Positions 25,915-34,990 of a stretch of 64,000 nt of DNA are shown piece by piece. Origin of the DNA: an uncultured Flavobacteriaceae bacterium (lineage in GTDB: Bacteria > Bacteroidota > Bacteroidia > Flavobacteriales > Flavobacteriaceae); NCBI GenBank assembly GCA_937929935.1, contig CALFUL010000004.1, positions 248,001-312,000 on the forward strand, read 5' to 3'. Below the pieces are notes generated by a model. The model worked only from the letters and a program-made list of their open reading frames with translations, did not search any database and had not been told where the DNA came from. Position 1 is the stretch's first letter. Every line of letters begins with the position of its first letter. Both the position numbers and the translations under genes were made by a program.

Positions 25915-28773
25915 TTAAAACCATTTTCTGGTAAATAATCTAGTGATTGTTTTGGGGCTAAGTGTTACAATAAAGCGAATTTTTTCTTTATAATTGGGTT
26001 GTGCAATTTCCCATCCATTATTCGAGTAAACCGGTAAATACAATTCAAAATAATCTGTTACAAAATTTAAGCGAATTCCAGAATCATAAATAAATTTTGC
26101 ATTTTGGTTTCGGTTTCTAATCAAACCTAAATCGCCATATACTTCAGCCCATCGCCAAATATTTACACTGGCATTCATTGTTGTAATCCAATCATTTGAA
26201 AATCGAAGATCTTCATTTAAAAATGATTTAAAGCCCCCTTCAGCTATGATGATTTGCTGGCTGTAAATACCTGAATTTTCAGAACGGCCTAAATAATTAA
26301 GGTCAAACAAATAATCTGTTGGTCTGTCTAAAGCAAAACTGAAGAAATCTGAATTTGAATTATTCCAAAGAAACTTACCTGCAAAAAAGCGAATATTTAA
26401 TTGTCTATTATTATCAAATAATTTGCGGTATTCATATTCTGCTGAAAGTTTTGTAAAATTACTTGACTGTTGAAAATCAACAAACCAGCTTTTATAATTT
26501 AAAATGTTATTATCAATATTTCTGTACTTAACATTAAAAATTTTATAGTCAGGGTTTTGAGCATCATTATTACTCTCAGCAGCAATTACTGGATCAATAT
26601 CTCTTAAGATGTTGACAAATCTAAAATTCAAAAGTTGTCTTTTGTTCAATAAGAGATTATCTGGTCGCCATGCAAAAGTTAGTCTGGGCGTTATTCGCGA
26701 TACTCTTGAATTAGAATTAAAATGCGAAGTTCCACCACCCACACCATAGCTAACCAGATAGAGTCCGCTTTTATTGACATAATGTTTGTAATTAAAGCCT
26801 GCGCTACCTACCAGTGATTTTTCTCTGAATGAATACCCAGGTTGAATATCAAAAACAAAAGGTCTTTCTATTAAGGTTTTATTGTGCAATCTAAGGGCAG
26901 GTACCCAACCATCATATAAGTTGAAGCTTAAGGTAGGAACATAAAAAATTTGATTGTAATATGGGTTTTCTGAATCTTGAAAGAAGGTAAATTTCAGTTT
27001 TTTGTTACTTGCTAAAAATCCTCCTAAAGACTTCCAGTTATCACGCTGATTAAATTCTGGAATTTTTTTATCGTAATTTAAAACCAATCTATTTTCTCCG
27101 TTTCTTGGAATCGTAAATGTTTTTTCCTTATTAAAATCACTAAACCAATAGTGCGATACAACAGAGTCTTTGTGTAAACCAAAAAGTGAAATGGGTACAT
27201 TGGTACCTTCTTTGTTTTTTAAGGTAACAGTTAAAGAGTCAGCTGTTTTTTTAATCTTCTTGATTTTAAAATCAATTTTTAGATCTGTTGAAACATAGTC
27301 TCTGAAAAACCAATCAATATTTTGATCCGTAGAGCGTTTTAATATGGACTCAAAATCAGAAACGCGTACTTTGGTAAGCATAAAGTTTTTATAAAAATCT
27401 TTGATGCTTTCATTCACTAAGTCATGGCCCATATAGCTTGCGAGATAAGATAGGCCCAAACCTGCCTTATATTTATTGCCAATATGTTGATTAAACCATA
27501 TTAAAGAGTCATTTGATGTTGTTAAAGGTTGGTCTAAGTTTTTACGGGCAGTAATCATATGTAAAAATGAGTACTGCTCATTAAACCCCATCTTGGCAAG
27601 ATTGAAACTCTTTACACCCCAAATACGAGATAGTTTTCCTAACAATTTTTGATCCGGATAAAATTCTTCAACATATGCAATCATGAGATAGTTTGCAATA
27701 GCATCAGTTAACCACTGCTTTTTTCTAGGGTTGACATATATAGTTTCTTCAAGGATGTTAATCAATGCCGTTTTTAAAAATTTCATTTCAAATTGAAATT
27801 GAATATTATACGGCTGTATAAATGAAGGAAGTTGATTTATACCATAAAGTGGGTTTTTGTTGTAATCAATTTCACTAACTAATAAATTTGAATGCGGATA
27901 CTTGCCAAGGTTTGCATTGATAAATTCGACAACATTATTAATTGATACAGTTTTTAGTATAGGATCTAGCCTACGAACATTGAGGTCAGTGACCACAGTT
28001 GAGTACTGGGTAATAAGCGTTGTAAATTTATCTGTTGTTGACAGAATTATTTCACAATTTTTTTGTTTGCTGCCATCAAGGCGAACAAATTGATTTTCAT
28101 CCTCTTCTGATTTACTTAAGGTACCATAGTTTGACGATAAGAAAACGTTTCTAGGATAGGTTAAATTAATGGTGGTATTCGTGTAATCTGTATAAAGATC
28201 TTCAAGGTTTTTGTTAGAATACAAATGCCAAGTACCATCAAAAATTGCTGGCGTCAAATACCAGTCTTTTAAATAATAATTACCCTTGTTGTCGTAGCCA
28301 TAAGGGGTGTATTTGTTTGGGGGTAGTTTGACGTTATAACTGATATAAAACTTGCCAACCTCATTTGGGGCTAAGCCTTGGTTTAATTTTACTCTAATGA
28401 TGTCTTTACTTTTAGTTCTAGACCATTCTAGACCGCGGTAATCGCTATCAACAAAACTTACTATTTTAGTTGATCCTCTTTCATTATCTTTTGCTAAATG
28501 CAGGCCTTTTTTAAACTGTTCAGCAAAACGTTTGGCTAATGGTGTATTTTTACTTGAATATGCGTTTGCCCAATCATTAAAATAGATTTCTTCTAAAAAT
28601 TGATTTGAATTATTGACATATTCAAGTTCTTGCTGAATGCTTAAAGTTTGGGTATTCTGGTCTAGACTTACGTCTAAAACAAGGGTGTGTTGCGCCTTAC
28701 TAAAGAATACATTCAATAGTAAAAAAGCAACACTTTGAATTAGTGTTAAATAGTTTTTAGGAGAATTATTCAT
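25915..28773 (-). CDS. M1-peptidase-like (catalytically degenerate) protein fused to an outer-membrane beta-barrel
   Basis: 952 residues. Signal peptide about 1-27. Residues about 28-560 have M1 metallopeptidase layout, including the N-terminal beta domain and a Y-G-I-N-Q-L-P segment. The zinc-binding region reads A-L-I-N-I-L-E-E-T-I-Y ... W-L-T-D-A-I-A-N-Y (about 335-365). HExxH is absent and the third ligand region W-L-x-E-G is changed to W-L-T-D-A. From about 600 to the end are alternating beta strands with aromatic girdle residues, ending in Phe like outer-membrane barrels. It is probably a periplasmic pseudo-enzyme domain on a barrel anchor. Its start abuts the end of the LOG gene, so they are co-transcribed. 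Confidence 0.72.
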   Translation of the reverse strand: MNNSPKNYLTLIQSVAFLLLNVFFSKAQHTLVLDVSLDQNTQTLSIQQELEYVNNSNQFLEEIYFNDWANAYSSKNTPLAKRFAEQFKKGLHLAKDNERGSTKIVSFVDSDYRGLEWSRTKSKDIIRVKLNQGLAPNEVGKFYISYNVKLPPNKYTPYGYDNKGNYYLKDWYLTPAIFDGTWHLYSNKNLEDLYTDYTNTTINLTYPRNVFLSSNYGTLSKSEEDENQFVRLDGSKQKNCEIILSTTDKFTTLITQYSTVVTDLNVRRLDPILKTVSINNVVEFINANLGKYPHSNLLVSEIDYNKNPLYGINQLPSFIQPYNIQFQFEMKFLKTALINILEETIYVNPRKKQWLTDAIANYLMIAYVEEFYPDQKLLGKLSRIWGVKSFNLAKMGFNEQYSFLHMITARKNLDQPLTTSNDSLIWFNQHIGNKYKAGLGLSYLASYMGHDLVNESIKDFYKNFMLTKVRVSDFESILKRSTDQNIDWFFRDYVSTDLKIDFKIKKIKKTADSLTVTLKNKEGTNVPISLFGLHKDSVVSHYWFSDFNKEKTFTIPRNGENRLVLNYDKKIPEFNQRDNWKSLGGFLASNKKLKFTFFQDSENPYYNQIFYVPTLSFNLYDGWVPALRLHNKTLIERPFVFDIQPGYSFREKSLVGSAGFNYKHYVNKSGLYLVSYGVGGGTSHFNSNSRVSRITPRLTFAWRPDNLLLNKRQLLNFRFVNILRDIDPVIAAESNNDAQNPDYKIFNVKYRNIDNNILNYKSWFVDFQQSSNFTKLSAEYEYRKLFDNNRQLNIRFFAGKFLWNNSNSDFFSFALDRPTDYLFDLNYLGRSENSGIYSQQIIIAEGGFKSFLNEDLRFSNDWITTMNASVNIWRWAEVYGDLGLIRNRNQNAKFIYDSGIRLNFVTDYFELYLPVYSNNGWEIAQPNYKEKIRFIVTLSPKTITRLFTRKWF

Positions 28774-29460
28774 TTAAAAATTCGGACTCAATGCATGCCC
28801 TTTATAGAAGGCATCAATGATTGAAACAACTTCTTCTTTGGTATCAACAATTTTAATGAGATCTAAGTCTTTCGGACTAATATTTCCTGCGTTTAACATG
28901 GTGTTTTTAATCCAATCAATGAGTCCTGACCAAAATTTAGTGCCCACCAAAATAATTGGAAATTTTTCTATTTTATTTGTTTGAATGAGCGTAATAGCTT
29001 CAAAAAGTTCATCGAGCGTTCCAAAACCTCCAGGCATGACAACAAAACCTTGCGAATACTTAACAAACATTACTTTGCGCACAAAGAAATAGTCAAAGTC
29101 TAAGCTTTTATCTGAATCAATGTAGGGGTTATCATGTTGTTCAAAAGGCAAATCAATATTTAAACCAACTGAGGTTCCGCCAGCTAAATTCGCGCCACGA
29201 TTTCCTGCTTCCATGATGCCTGGTCCGCCACCCGTAATTACGCCGTAACCGGCATTAGCAATACTTTCAGCTATAGCAACAGCTAATTGATAGTATTCTT
29301 GATCTTCTTTAGTTCTTGCTGAACCAAAAATTGATACACATGGCCCAATGACACTCATTCTTTCAAAACCATTGACAAACTCGCCCATGATTTTGAACAG
29401 TGCCCATGAATCATTCGTTTTTATTTGGTTCCAACCTTTGTGATGTTGTTCTTTTCTCAT
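28774..29460 (-). CDS. LOG-family (TIGR00730-type) nucleotide phosphoribohydrolase
   Basis: 228 residues. Family motifs: S-I-F-G-S-A-R (about 44-50), G-G-G-P-G-I-M-E-A-x-N-R-G-A (about 77-90) and the catalytic P-G-G-F-G-T-L-D-E-L-F-E (about 143-154), with Arg and Glu in place. These Rossmann-fold enzymes cleave the N-glycosidic bond of nucleoside 5'-monophosphates, as LONELY GUY does with cytokinin ribotides. In bacteria they probably act in nucleotide salvage. It is the first gene of a two-gene unit with the M1-like barrel protein immediately downstream (no gap). The link between them is unexplained. Confidence 0.88.
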   Translation of the reverse strand: MRKEQHHKGWNQIKTNDSWALFKIMGEFVNGFERMSVIGPCVSIFGSARTKEDQEYYQLAVAIAESIANAGYGVITGGGPGIMEAGNRGANLAGGTSVGLNIDLPFEQHDNPYIDSDKSLDFDYFFVRKVMFVKYSQGFVVMPGGFGTLDELFEAITLIQTNKIEKFPIILVGTKFWSGLIDWIKNTMLNAGNISPKDLDLIKIVDTKEEVVSIIDAFYKGHALSPNF

Positions 29461-29485
29461 TGATATATTTTTAAAGCGCTTTTCG

Positions 29486-29493
29486 CAAAAATA
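29486..29493 (-). promoter_or_regulatory. -7 promoter element (TATTTTTG) for the LOG gene
   Basis: Exact TAnnTTTG on the minus strand, 25 bp upstream of the ATG at 29460. The nearest TTG upstream (29520-29522) is 26 nt away, so the -33 part is weak. Confidence 0.4.
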
Positions 29494-29538
29494 TTTATTT
29501 ACTATTCGGGGTTAAAATTCAACTTCTGTTTTTAAGCC

Positions 29539-32376
29539 TTATTTAACGTTAAGTTCTTTTTTCAAAAACTTAGCGGTGTAACTTTTTTTGTCTCTACATA
29601 GTTCCTCTGGGGTTCCTTTAGCCACAATCATTCCGCCGCCACGACCGCCTTCGTATCCGATGTCAATAATATAATCTACCATTTTTATGACATCCATATT
29701 ATGTTCAATGACTAAAATGGTATTTCCTTTATCTACTAATCTATTTAAGACTTCTAACAAAACTCTAATATCTTCAAAATGAAGTCCTGTAGTTGGTTCG
29801 TCTAAAATATAAAAAGTATTGCCCGTATCTCTTTTAGAAAGTTCAGTGGCCAGTTTTATTCGTTGTGCTTCACCACCTGATAGGGTGGTAGATTGTTGTC
29901 CGAGCGAGATATACCCTAAACCTACATCTTGAATGGTTTTTAATTTTCTATAAATTTTAGGTATTGCTTCAAAAAAACTAACAGCATCATTAATGGTCAT
30001 TTCTAGTACATCAGCAATAGATTTTGCTTTAAAACGAATTTCTAAGGTTTCTCTATTAAATCGTTTACCCTGACAAGTTTCACAATCAACATAAACATCG
30101 GGTAAAAAATTCATTTCAATAACTCTAAGACCGCCCCCTTGACAGGTTTCACATCTTCCACCTTTTACATTAAAACTAAATCTGCCTGGTTTATAACCTC
30201 TAATCGCAGCTTCTGAAGTTTTAGTAAATAAAGATCTTATTTCACTAAAAACACCTGTATAGGTAGCCGGATTTGATCTTGGTGTTCGACCAATAGGACT
30301 CTGATTAATATCAATTACCTTATCAATATGTTCAAGGCCAGTGATTTTTTTATAGGGCATTGGTATTTTTACACCATTGAAATAGTGGGCATTCATGATG
30401 GGGTAGAGGGTCTCATTAATTAAAGTAGATTTTCCGCTACCTGAAACCCCAGTTACGCCAATCATTTTGCCAAGTGGCAATTCAATGGTTACATTTTTTA
30501 AGTTGTTACCTGTGCACCCTGAGAGTACTACTTTTTTACCGTTGCCTTTTCTTCTTTTTTTAGGTACTTTAATTTCTTTTTTACCGGTAATATAATCGGC
30601 CGTGAGGGTTTTATGATTTTTTAATTCACTAGGCAAACCTTGCGAAATAATCATGCCCCCGTGTCTACCTGCTTTAGGGCCAATGTCAATTACATGGTCA
30701 GCACGTTCTATCATATCGCGATCATGCTCTACTACAATAATTGAGTTTCCGAGGTCTCTTAAAGCCTCTAATGATTGAATCAAACGCTCATTATCACGTT
30801 GATGCAAGCCAATACTTGGTTCATCAAGAATATAAAGCACACCAACTAGCTGTGATCCAATTTGGGTTGCCAAGCGAATACGTTGTGCTTCGCCGCCAGA
30901 TAGTGATTTTGAACTTCGATTCAATGAAAGGTAATCTAACCCCACATTCAAAAGAAAATCAATTCTTGATCTAATTTCTTTAATAATTTCTTCAGCAATT
31001 TTGAATTGATTGCCTTTTAGCTTTTTTTGAAGTTTGGTAAAAAACGTTGCTAGTTCAACAATGTCATAATTGGCTAATTCAGCAATATTTTTAGTATCTA
31101 TTTTAAAGTTAAGCGATTCTATTTTTAAGCGAGAGCCCTTACAGGTTTGACATGTAACCTGATCCATATACTCTTTGGCCCATCTTTTTATGGCCGTAGA
31201 TGGCGCTTCATCAAATTGGCTTTTAATAAAATTAGAGATGCCTTCATAATCAATTTTATAGGTTCTTTTAACCCCTAAAGCGCTTGAATCAATCTCAAAA
31301 TTTTCTTCTCCACCCTGCATTAAAATATGCATGGCTTCCTTCGGAATTTTTGAAATAGGATCTGATAACTCAAAATTATAGCGCTTTGCAATGATCTCAA
31401 TTTGCTTAAATGCCCAAGATTTTTTGTAGTCTCCTAACGGAGCTATACCACCAGCTTTAATTGATTTTTTAGGATCCGGAAATATCTTTGATTCATTGAC
31501 CTCATGCACATGTCCGAGCCCGTTACAAGAAGGACACATACCTTTTGGAGAATTAAATGAAAAGGTATTTGGTTCTGGTAATGGGTATGAAATACCCGTA
31601 GCAGCGCACATTAAATCTCGACTAAAATAGCGTGCTTTTGAAGTACCCTCTTCAAGAATCATCAAAACATTATCGCCACTGTACATGGCTGTATTAATAG
31701 TTTCAATAAGACGTTTGTCAATGTCATCAGTGTCATTAACTTTTAGGCGATCAATTACAATCTCAATATCGTGAACCTTGTAGCGATCCACTTTCATACC
31801 TTTAACAATGTCTTTTATTTCGCCATCAATTCTAACCTTGACAAAACCTTGCTTACCAATCTGTTCAAAAAGTTCGCGGTAATGTCCTTTTCTTGATTTG
31901 ATAATGGGTGCGAGAACATTTATCTTCTTACTGTTATAGTCTTTTTTGATGAGTTCTTTAATTTGCTCATCACTATAACTAACCATTTTTTCGCCAGTGT
32001 TATAACTGTAAGCGTCTCCTGCTCGCGCGAATAAAAGACGTAAGAAATCATAAATTTCTGTAATGGTACCCACCGTTGAACGTGGCGACTTAGAAGTGGT
32101 TTTTTGTTCAATAGCAATAACGGGTGAAAGACCATCAATTTTATCAACATCGGGTCTTTCTAAGCCGCCTAAAAATTGGCGTGCGTAGGCTGAAAAGGTT
32201 TCAATATACCTGCGTTGTCCTTCTGCATAAATAGTGTCGAAAGCTAAAGAAGATTTACCACTGCCTGACAAGCCAGTAATAACCACTAATTTTTCACGCG
32301 GAATTGTGACATCAATGTTCTTGAGATTATGAACACGTGCCCCTTTAACTTCAATATTTTCTTCGTATTTAATCAT
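29539..32376 (-). CDS. uvrA: Excinuclease ABC subunit A
   Basis: 945 residues from the ATG at 32376. UvrA is the damage-sensing ATPase dimer of nucleotide excision repair. Seen: first Walker A G-L-S-G-S-G-K-S (about 35-42), second G-V-S-G-S-G-K-S, zinc fingers with C-P-S-C-N-G-L-G and C-E-T-C-Q-G-G-G / C-E-T-C-Q-G-K-R, two signature motifs L-S-G-G-E-A-Q-R-I and both D-E-P-S/T Walker B sites. The longest open frame begins at TTG 32412, but the promoter -7 element lies at 32393-32400 and the family N-terminus fits [14 protein letters not shown]. No uvrB or uvrC lies in the window. Confidence 0.96.
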   Translation of the reverse strand: MIKYEENIEVKGARVHNLKNIDVTIPREKLVVITGLSGSGKSSLAFDTIYAEGQRRYIETFSAYARQFLGGLERPDVDKIDGLSPVIAIEQKTTSKSPRSTVGTITEIYDFLRLLFARAGDAYSYNTGEKMVSYSDEQIKELIKKDYNSKKINVLAPIIKSRKGHYRELFEQIGKQGFVKVRIDGEIKDIVKGMKVDRYKVHDIEIVIDRLKVNDTDDIDKRLIETINTAMYSGDNVLMILEEGTSKARYFSRDLMCAATGISYPLPEPNTFSFNSPKGMCPSCNGLGHVHEVNESKIFPDPKKSIKAGGIAPLGDYKKSWAFKQIEIIAKRYNFELSDPISKIPKEAMHILMQGGEENFEIDSSALGVKRTYKIDYEGISNFIKSQFDEAPSTAIKRWAKEYMDQVTCQTCKGSRLKIESLNFKIDTKNIAELANYDIVELATFFTKLQKKLKGNQFKIAEEIIKEIRSRIDFLLNVGLDYLSLNRSSKSLSGGEAQRIRLATQIGSQLVGVLYILDEPSIGLHQRDNERLIQSLEALRDLGNSIIVVEHDRDMIERADHVIDIGPKAGRHGGMIISQGLPSELKNHKTLTADYITGKKEIKVPKKRRKGNGKKVVLSGCTGNNLKNVTIELPLGKMIGVTGVSGSGKSTLINETLYPIMNAHYFNGVKIPMPYKKITGLEHIDKVIDINQSPIGRTPRSNPATYTGVFSEIRSLFTKTSEAAIRGYKPGRFSFNVKGGRCETCQGGGLRVIEMNFLPDVYVDCETCQGKRFNRETLEIRFKAKSIADVLEMTINDAVSFFEAIPKIYRKLKTIQDVGLGYISLGQQSTTLSGGEAQRIKLATELSKRDTGNTFYILDEPTTGLHFEDIRVLLEVLNRLVDKGNTILVIEHNMDVIKMVDYIIDIGYEGGRGGGMIVAKGTPEELCRDKKSYTAKFLKKELNVK

Positions 32377-32392
32377 TTTCAAAGCAAAGTTG

Positions 32393-32400
32393 CAAAAATA
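32393..32400 (-). promoter_or_regulatory. -7 promoter element (TATTTTTG) for uvrA
   Basis: Exact TAnnTTTG on the minus strand, 16 bp upstream of the chosen uvrA ATG. It lies inside the frame of the TTG alternative, so it also decides the start. No good -33 TTG. No LexA-type box was seen between it and uvrA. Confidence 0.5.
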
Positions 32401-32441
32401 CGATTTTGACAACGAAATTTGGTGTGTACACCACTTCCTTT

Positions 32442-32472
32442 TTGTGAATAAGGTAGTTAGCGGTTATTTTTG
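32442..32472 (+). promoter_or_regulatory. Promoter (TTG-N20-TATTTTTG) for the 178-residue hypothetical
   Basis: TTG 32442-32444 and TATTTTTG 32465-32472 with a 20-nt spacer match the full Bacteroidetes promoter, 14 bp before the ATG at 32487. Because the first transcript base would fall about 5-8 nt later, the leader is very short. Confidence 0.7.
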
Positions 32473-32486
32473 CTATTCATGAAAAA

Positions 32487-33023
32487 ATGAATAGCATGCA
32501 ATTATTAGGAATAGGTTCTCGTATCAATCACAATGAATTGGGTAAAGGTGTTGTTACTAATGTTACTTCAAAACATTATTGGGTAACTTTTATTGACAAT
32601 GGACTAGAGACCATAGATTTAGATGCTAATTTTGAAATTATTGAAATTGTTGAAGATGAAGTTGATACCATTAGTTTTTCTGAGGTTGAACAGTCATTGA
32701 TTAGCATTTTAAGAAAATGGAGTGATGCTTCTTCAGTTAACCCTATAGCTGATAAGTGGAAAGGCGGTAACTTAATTCTAGCGTCTAAAGACACAAATCT
32801 TTCAAATAAAGAAATTCCTATAGATACCTTTTTTCATAAAATAGTAATGGTACGTGATCGCATTCGTGTGATGGAGCAAAAGATAAACTCGAGCAAAACT
32901 TTAGATGACCAAGATAAGGTTGACTTGCAACAGTACATCACTCGTATTTACGGTAGTTTAACCACTTTTAATGTACTTTTTAAAAACAAAAGCGATCATT
33001 TTGTGGGTGAACGTTCAAAGTAA
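32487..33023 (+). CDS. Conserved hypothetical protein
   Basis: 178 residues (169 if translation starts at the second Met, 32514). The N-terminal 50 residues (G-I-G-S-R-I-N-H-N-E-L-G-K-G-V-V-T) resemble the small barrel at the C-terminus of UvrD/PcrA-type proteins, where G-x-G-x-V precedes a beta strand. The remainder is helical with an acidic middle. No catalytic residues are recognised. It is divergent from uvrA and has its own strong promoter. A nucleic-acid or RNA-polymerase contact is possible from the barrel resemblance, but this is a guess. Confidence 0.7.
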   Translation: MNSMQLLGIGSRINHNELGKGVVTNVTSKHYWVTFIDNGLETIDLDANFEIIEIVEDEVDTISFSEVEQSLISILRKWSDASSVNPIADKWKGGNLILASKDTNLSNKEIPIDTFFHKIVMVRDRIRVMEQKINSSKTLDDQDKVDLQQYITRIYGSLTTFNVLFKNKSDHFVGERSK

Positions 33024-33100
33024 ATAACCTTGGTGAAAGCCTAGAAGCCCATAAAAAGAATATCAACATTGATTTTGGCGTAAGCACAAGCCGTATTCTA

Positions 33101-33117
33101 AATCTCGATTATCGAGT
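33101..33117. repeat. Dispersed short palindromic repeat, copy 2
   Basis: AATCTCGATTATCGAGT, the reverse complement of the copy at 17974-17990 (palindromic core 33104-33116). It touches the stop codon of the DUF4130 gene and may work as a terminator hairpin there, though its T-run is poor. Confidence 0.6.
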
Positions 33118-33725
33118 TATACCGCCTGTCTAACATTTGCATTACCAGAAGAAATTTCTAGTTTACCAGACGCATAGCTGATACCATAATTACGTTTGGT
33201 ATCAAAAACCAACCAATGCTTGTTTCTTAAGGTCATTCTTAAATGTCTTGATAACAAAGGCAACACATTATACTTGGGTTTTAACAACGCTTTTGTGGCG
33301 TTACTTTCTGTTAATTGAAAATTTGCAAAAACCTCCATTCTACGCTTTTCCTTTTCAACCTTGTTCATTAGTTGTTTTAGATTTTCAGTAAGTGTGAATA
33401 GGGCAGAAGGTTCATCATCATTTTGTTTACTTAAAATAGATCGTACATAATGATACAATCTAAATTCTATTTCTTTTTGCTCACTTAAAAATGAAAAATA
33501 AATAAGCTTTGTTGCTGTTTTGCTTTTGCGTTCTAAACCAAACCAGAGTTTTTTGGCTAAATCAACATCTGTCTTAACAAATTGAGTATTTGAAAATAAT
33601 TCATTCTGTCTTGACCCTTTTTTAGCTATCTCAGTAACATTCCATCCTTTATCAAAAGCGGTATATAAAACCGTTAAAAAGCCATTGAAACTACCATCGT
33701 AATTTAAAATTTTTGAATTCTTCAT
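33117..33725 (-). CDS. DUF4130/TIGR03915-type putative DNA metabolism protein
   Basis: 202 residues. Family traits: the N-terminal Y-D-G-S-F-N-G-F-L-T-V-L-Y (about 9-21) and the C-terminal P-K-Y-N-V-L-P-L-L-S-R-H-L-R ... W-L-V-F-D-x-K-R-N-Y-G-I-S-Y (about 148-184). Members are usually next to, or fused with, a radical-SAM protein (TIGR03916 type) or a uracil-DNA-glycosylase domain and are thought to act in DNA repair or modification. No radical-SAM gene is present in this window. A 59-codon gene ends 3 nt upstream and an S24 repressor is divergent. Family and partner statements are from established knowledge. A repair role here is inferred. Confidence 0.78.
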   Translation of the reverse strand: MKNSKILNYDGSFNGFLTVLYTAFDKGWNVTEIAKKGSRQNELFSNTQFVKTDVDLAKKLWFGLERKSKTATKLIYFSFLSEQKEIEFRLYHYVRSILSKQNDDEPSALFTLTENLKQLMNKVEKEKRRMEVFANFQLTESNATKALLKPKYNVLPLLSRHLRMTLRNKHWLVFDTKRNYGISYASGKLEISSGNANVRQAV

Positions 33726-33728
33726 TTT

Positions 33729-33908
33729 CTAACTATTTATAGTGATGCTTTTTAGATTATAAGTAAAACGACTAGCGTTTTTAAGAATATCGCGTCTATA
33801 ATTAATATAATTATAGCCTAGATTGAGTAGTTTAATTCTCAAACCTTCTTTTAGAATATCAAACTTAGAACGTTGAGCATTTTCAGAAATAGTAATTGAA
33901 TAGTTCAT
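33729..33908 (-). CDS. Putative small protein (59 residues) upstream of the DUF4130 gene
   Basis: An ATG-initiated frame whose stop codon (33729-33731) lies 3 nt before the ATG of the DUF4130 gene. The protein is basic and rich in Asn/Ile/Tyr/Arg, with a helix-prone first half (K-F-D-I-L-K-E-G-L-R-I-K-L-L-N-L-G-Y). No family is recognised. The position argues for a translationally coupled pair. It does not show the radical-SAM Cys motif (CxxxCxxC), so it is not a remnant of the usual partner's catalytic part. Whether it is expressed is unproved. Confidence 0.45.
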   Translation of the reverse strand: MNYSITISENAQRSKFDILKEGLRIKLLNLGYNYINYRRDILKNASRFTYNLKSITINS

Positions 33909-34035
33909 CTTGTTTAGTTTTATTGTTCTCTTATTAATTTATTTTAAAAGGATATTTAGTATTTATTTCTTTAGGATATATCACACTAGTCAAAACGTAT
34001 ACCATTTTTGTAATTTGTAATTATTCCAAAATTAT

Positions 34036-34088
34036 GGAAATAATCCTAAATATGGAAATAATCCATAAAATATTTTGGAAATAATCCA
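34036..34088. promoter_or_regulatory. Three-copy operator-like direct repeat (TGGAAATAATCC)
   Basis: Identical 12-mers at 34036-34047, 34054-34065 and 34077-34088 (centre spacing 18 and 23 nt). Each is a partial dyad, GGA-N5-TCC. A similar inverted ATTATTCCA precedes them at 34021. The third copy covers the -33 TTG of the promoter at 34076-34104, so a bound repressor would block transcription of the S24 gene. The divergent small gene and DUF4130 gene may also be controlled. Confidence 0.72.
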
Positions 34089-34104
34089 AATTGCGTACCT
34101 TTGA
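34076..34104 (+). promoter_or_regulatory. Promoter (TTG-N18-TACCTTTG) of the S24 repressor gene
   Basis: TTG 34076-34078 and TACCTTTG 34097-34104, 18-nt spacer, both exact. The leader to the ATG at 34187 is about 75 nt. The upstream element is overlapped by operator copy 3. Confidence 0.75.
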
Positions 34105-34186
34105 GTGATATAAGAATGCTATTTATGGGTAATAAAAATGCCTTTTTTAAACTTTTAAGTAGTGTGGTACAGTAACTCAAACTATT

Positions 34187-34951
34187 ATGGAAAACGAATT
34201 AACATTGAAACGGTTTACTGAAATTAGAAGAGATTTAGGATACACTCAATCAGACTTTGCAAAATTATTAGGGGTTAAAAACACCACAGCTGATATTGAA
34301 AGAGGTAGAACAAAACTTTCAGGTAAAGTGGTTGCTGAGCTTTTAAAACAGTTTAACGTGAATCCGTTATGGTTGTTTGGTCAAAGTGAGCAAAAAAACT
34401 TAGCTACTTCAAATGTATCAGTAATACCTAAAGTAGTGACCGTTGATTCATCTGAAAATGACAATATGGTTTTAGTAAATGCTAAGGCCGCTGCTGGTTA
34501 TCCTCAAAACATTCAAGATACTTCATGGTATAAAGAATTACCTGCTTTTGATTTGCCGTTACCTGAATTCAGAAATGCTACTTATCGAGGTTTTCAAGTT
34601 GAAGGCGATAGTATGTTGCCTAATTTAAGACCAGGCGAATGGGTCTTATCTAAGGCAATGGAACATATTGATCAGATTAGTGCAAATAAAATGTATGTGG
34701 TTGTTTTAGAGGACTCAATTCTCGTGAAAAAAATAGTGCGTAAGCCTAATTCAAATAATGTAAGCTTGGTTTCTTTAAACGAAAGCTACCCGCCCTATGA
34801 AATAAAACCATTTCAAATTCAAGAAATTTGGGAAGTGAGCAGTAAAATTACGTTTAGTGTTGATGCGACAACTGAAACAGGTTTACTAAAGCAACTTCAA
34901 GAATCAATGGAAGATTTAAAAAGACAATTTAATCAACAACAAGCTAGTTAA
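34187..34951 (+). CDS. HTH-XRE / S24 (LexA-CI-like) repressor, probably self-cleaving
   Basis: 254 residues. The XRE helix-turn-helix occupies about 8-62 (Y-T-Q-S-D-F-A-K-L-L-G-V is the recognition region). The S24 peptidase part shows an Ala-Gly cleavage site in A-K-A-A-A-G-Y-P (bond about 103-104), Ser nucleophile in E-G-D-S-M-L-P (Ser 142) and Lys general base in I-L-V-K-K-I-V (about 181-182). These are the requirements for RecA-stimulated autocleavage in LexA, CI and UmuD. The promoter carries three operator-like repeats, so negative autoregulation is likely. Unlike LexA it has an XRE instead of a winged helix. No prophage genes are nearby. The targets are not known. Confidence 0.87.
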   Translation: MENELTLKRFTEIRRDLGYTQSDFAKLLGVKNTTADIERGRTKLSGKVVAELLKQFNVNPLWLFGQSEQKNLATSNVSVIPKVVTVDSSENDNMVLVNAKAAAGYPQNIQDTSWYKELPAFDLPLPEFRNATYRGFQVEGDSMLPNLRPGEWVLSKAMEHIDQISANKMYVVVLEDSILVKKIVRKPNSNNVSLVSLNESYPPYEIKPFQIQEIWEVSSKITFSVDATTETGLLKQLQESMEDLKRQFNQQQAS

Positions 34952-34990
34952 CCTTGGTTTAAATTAAAATTAAATGAATTTTTGCAACAT

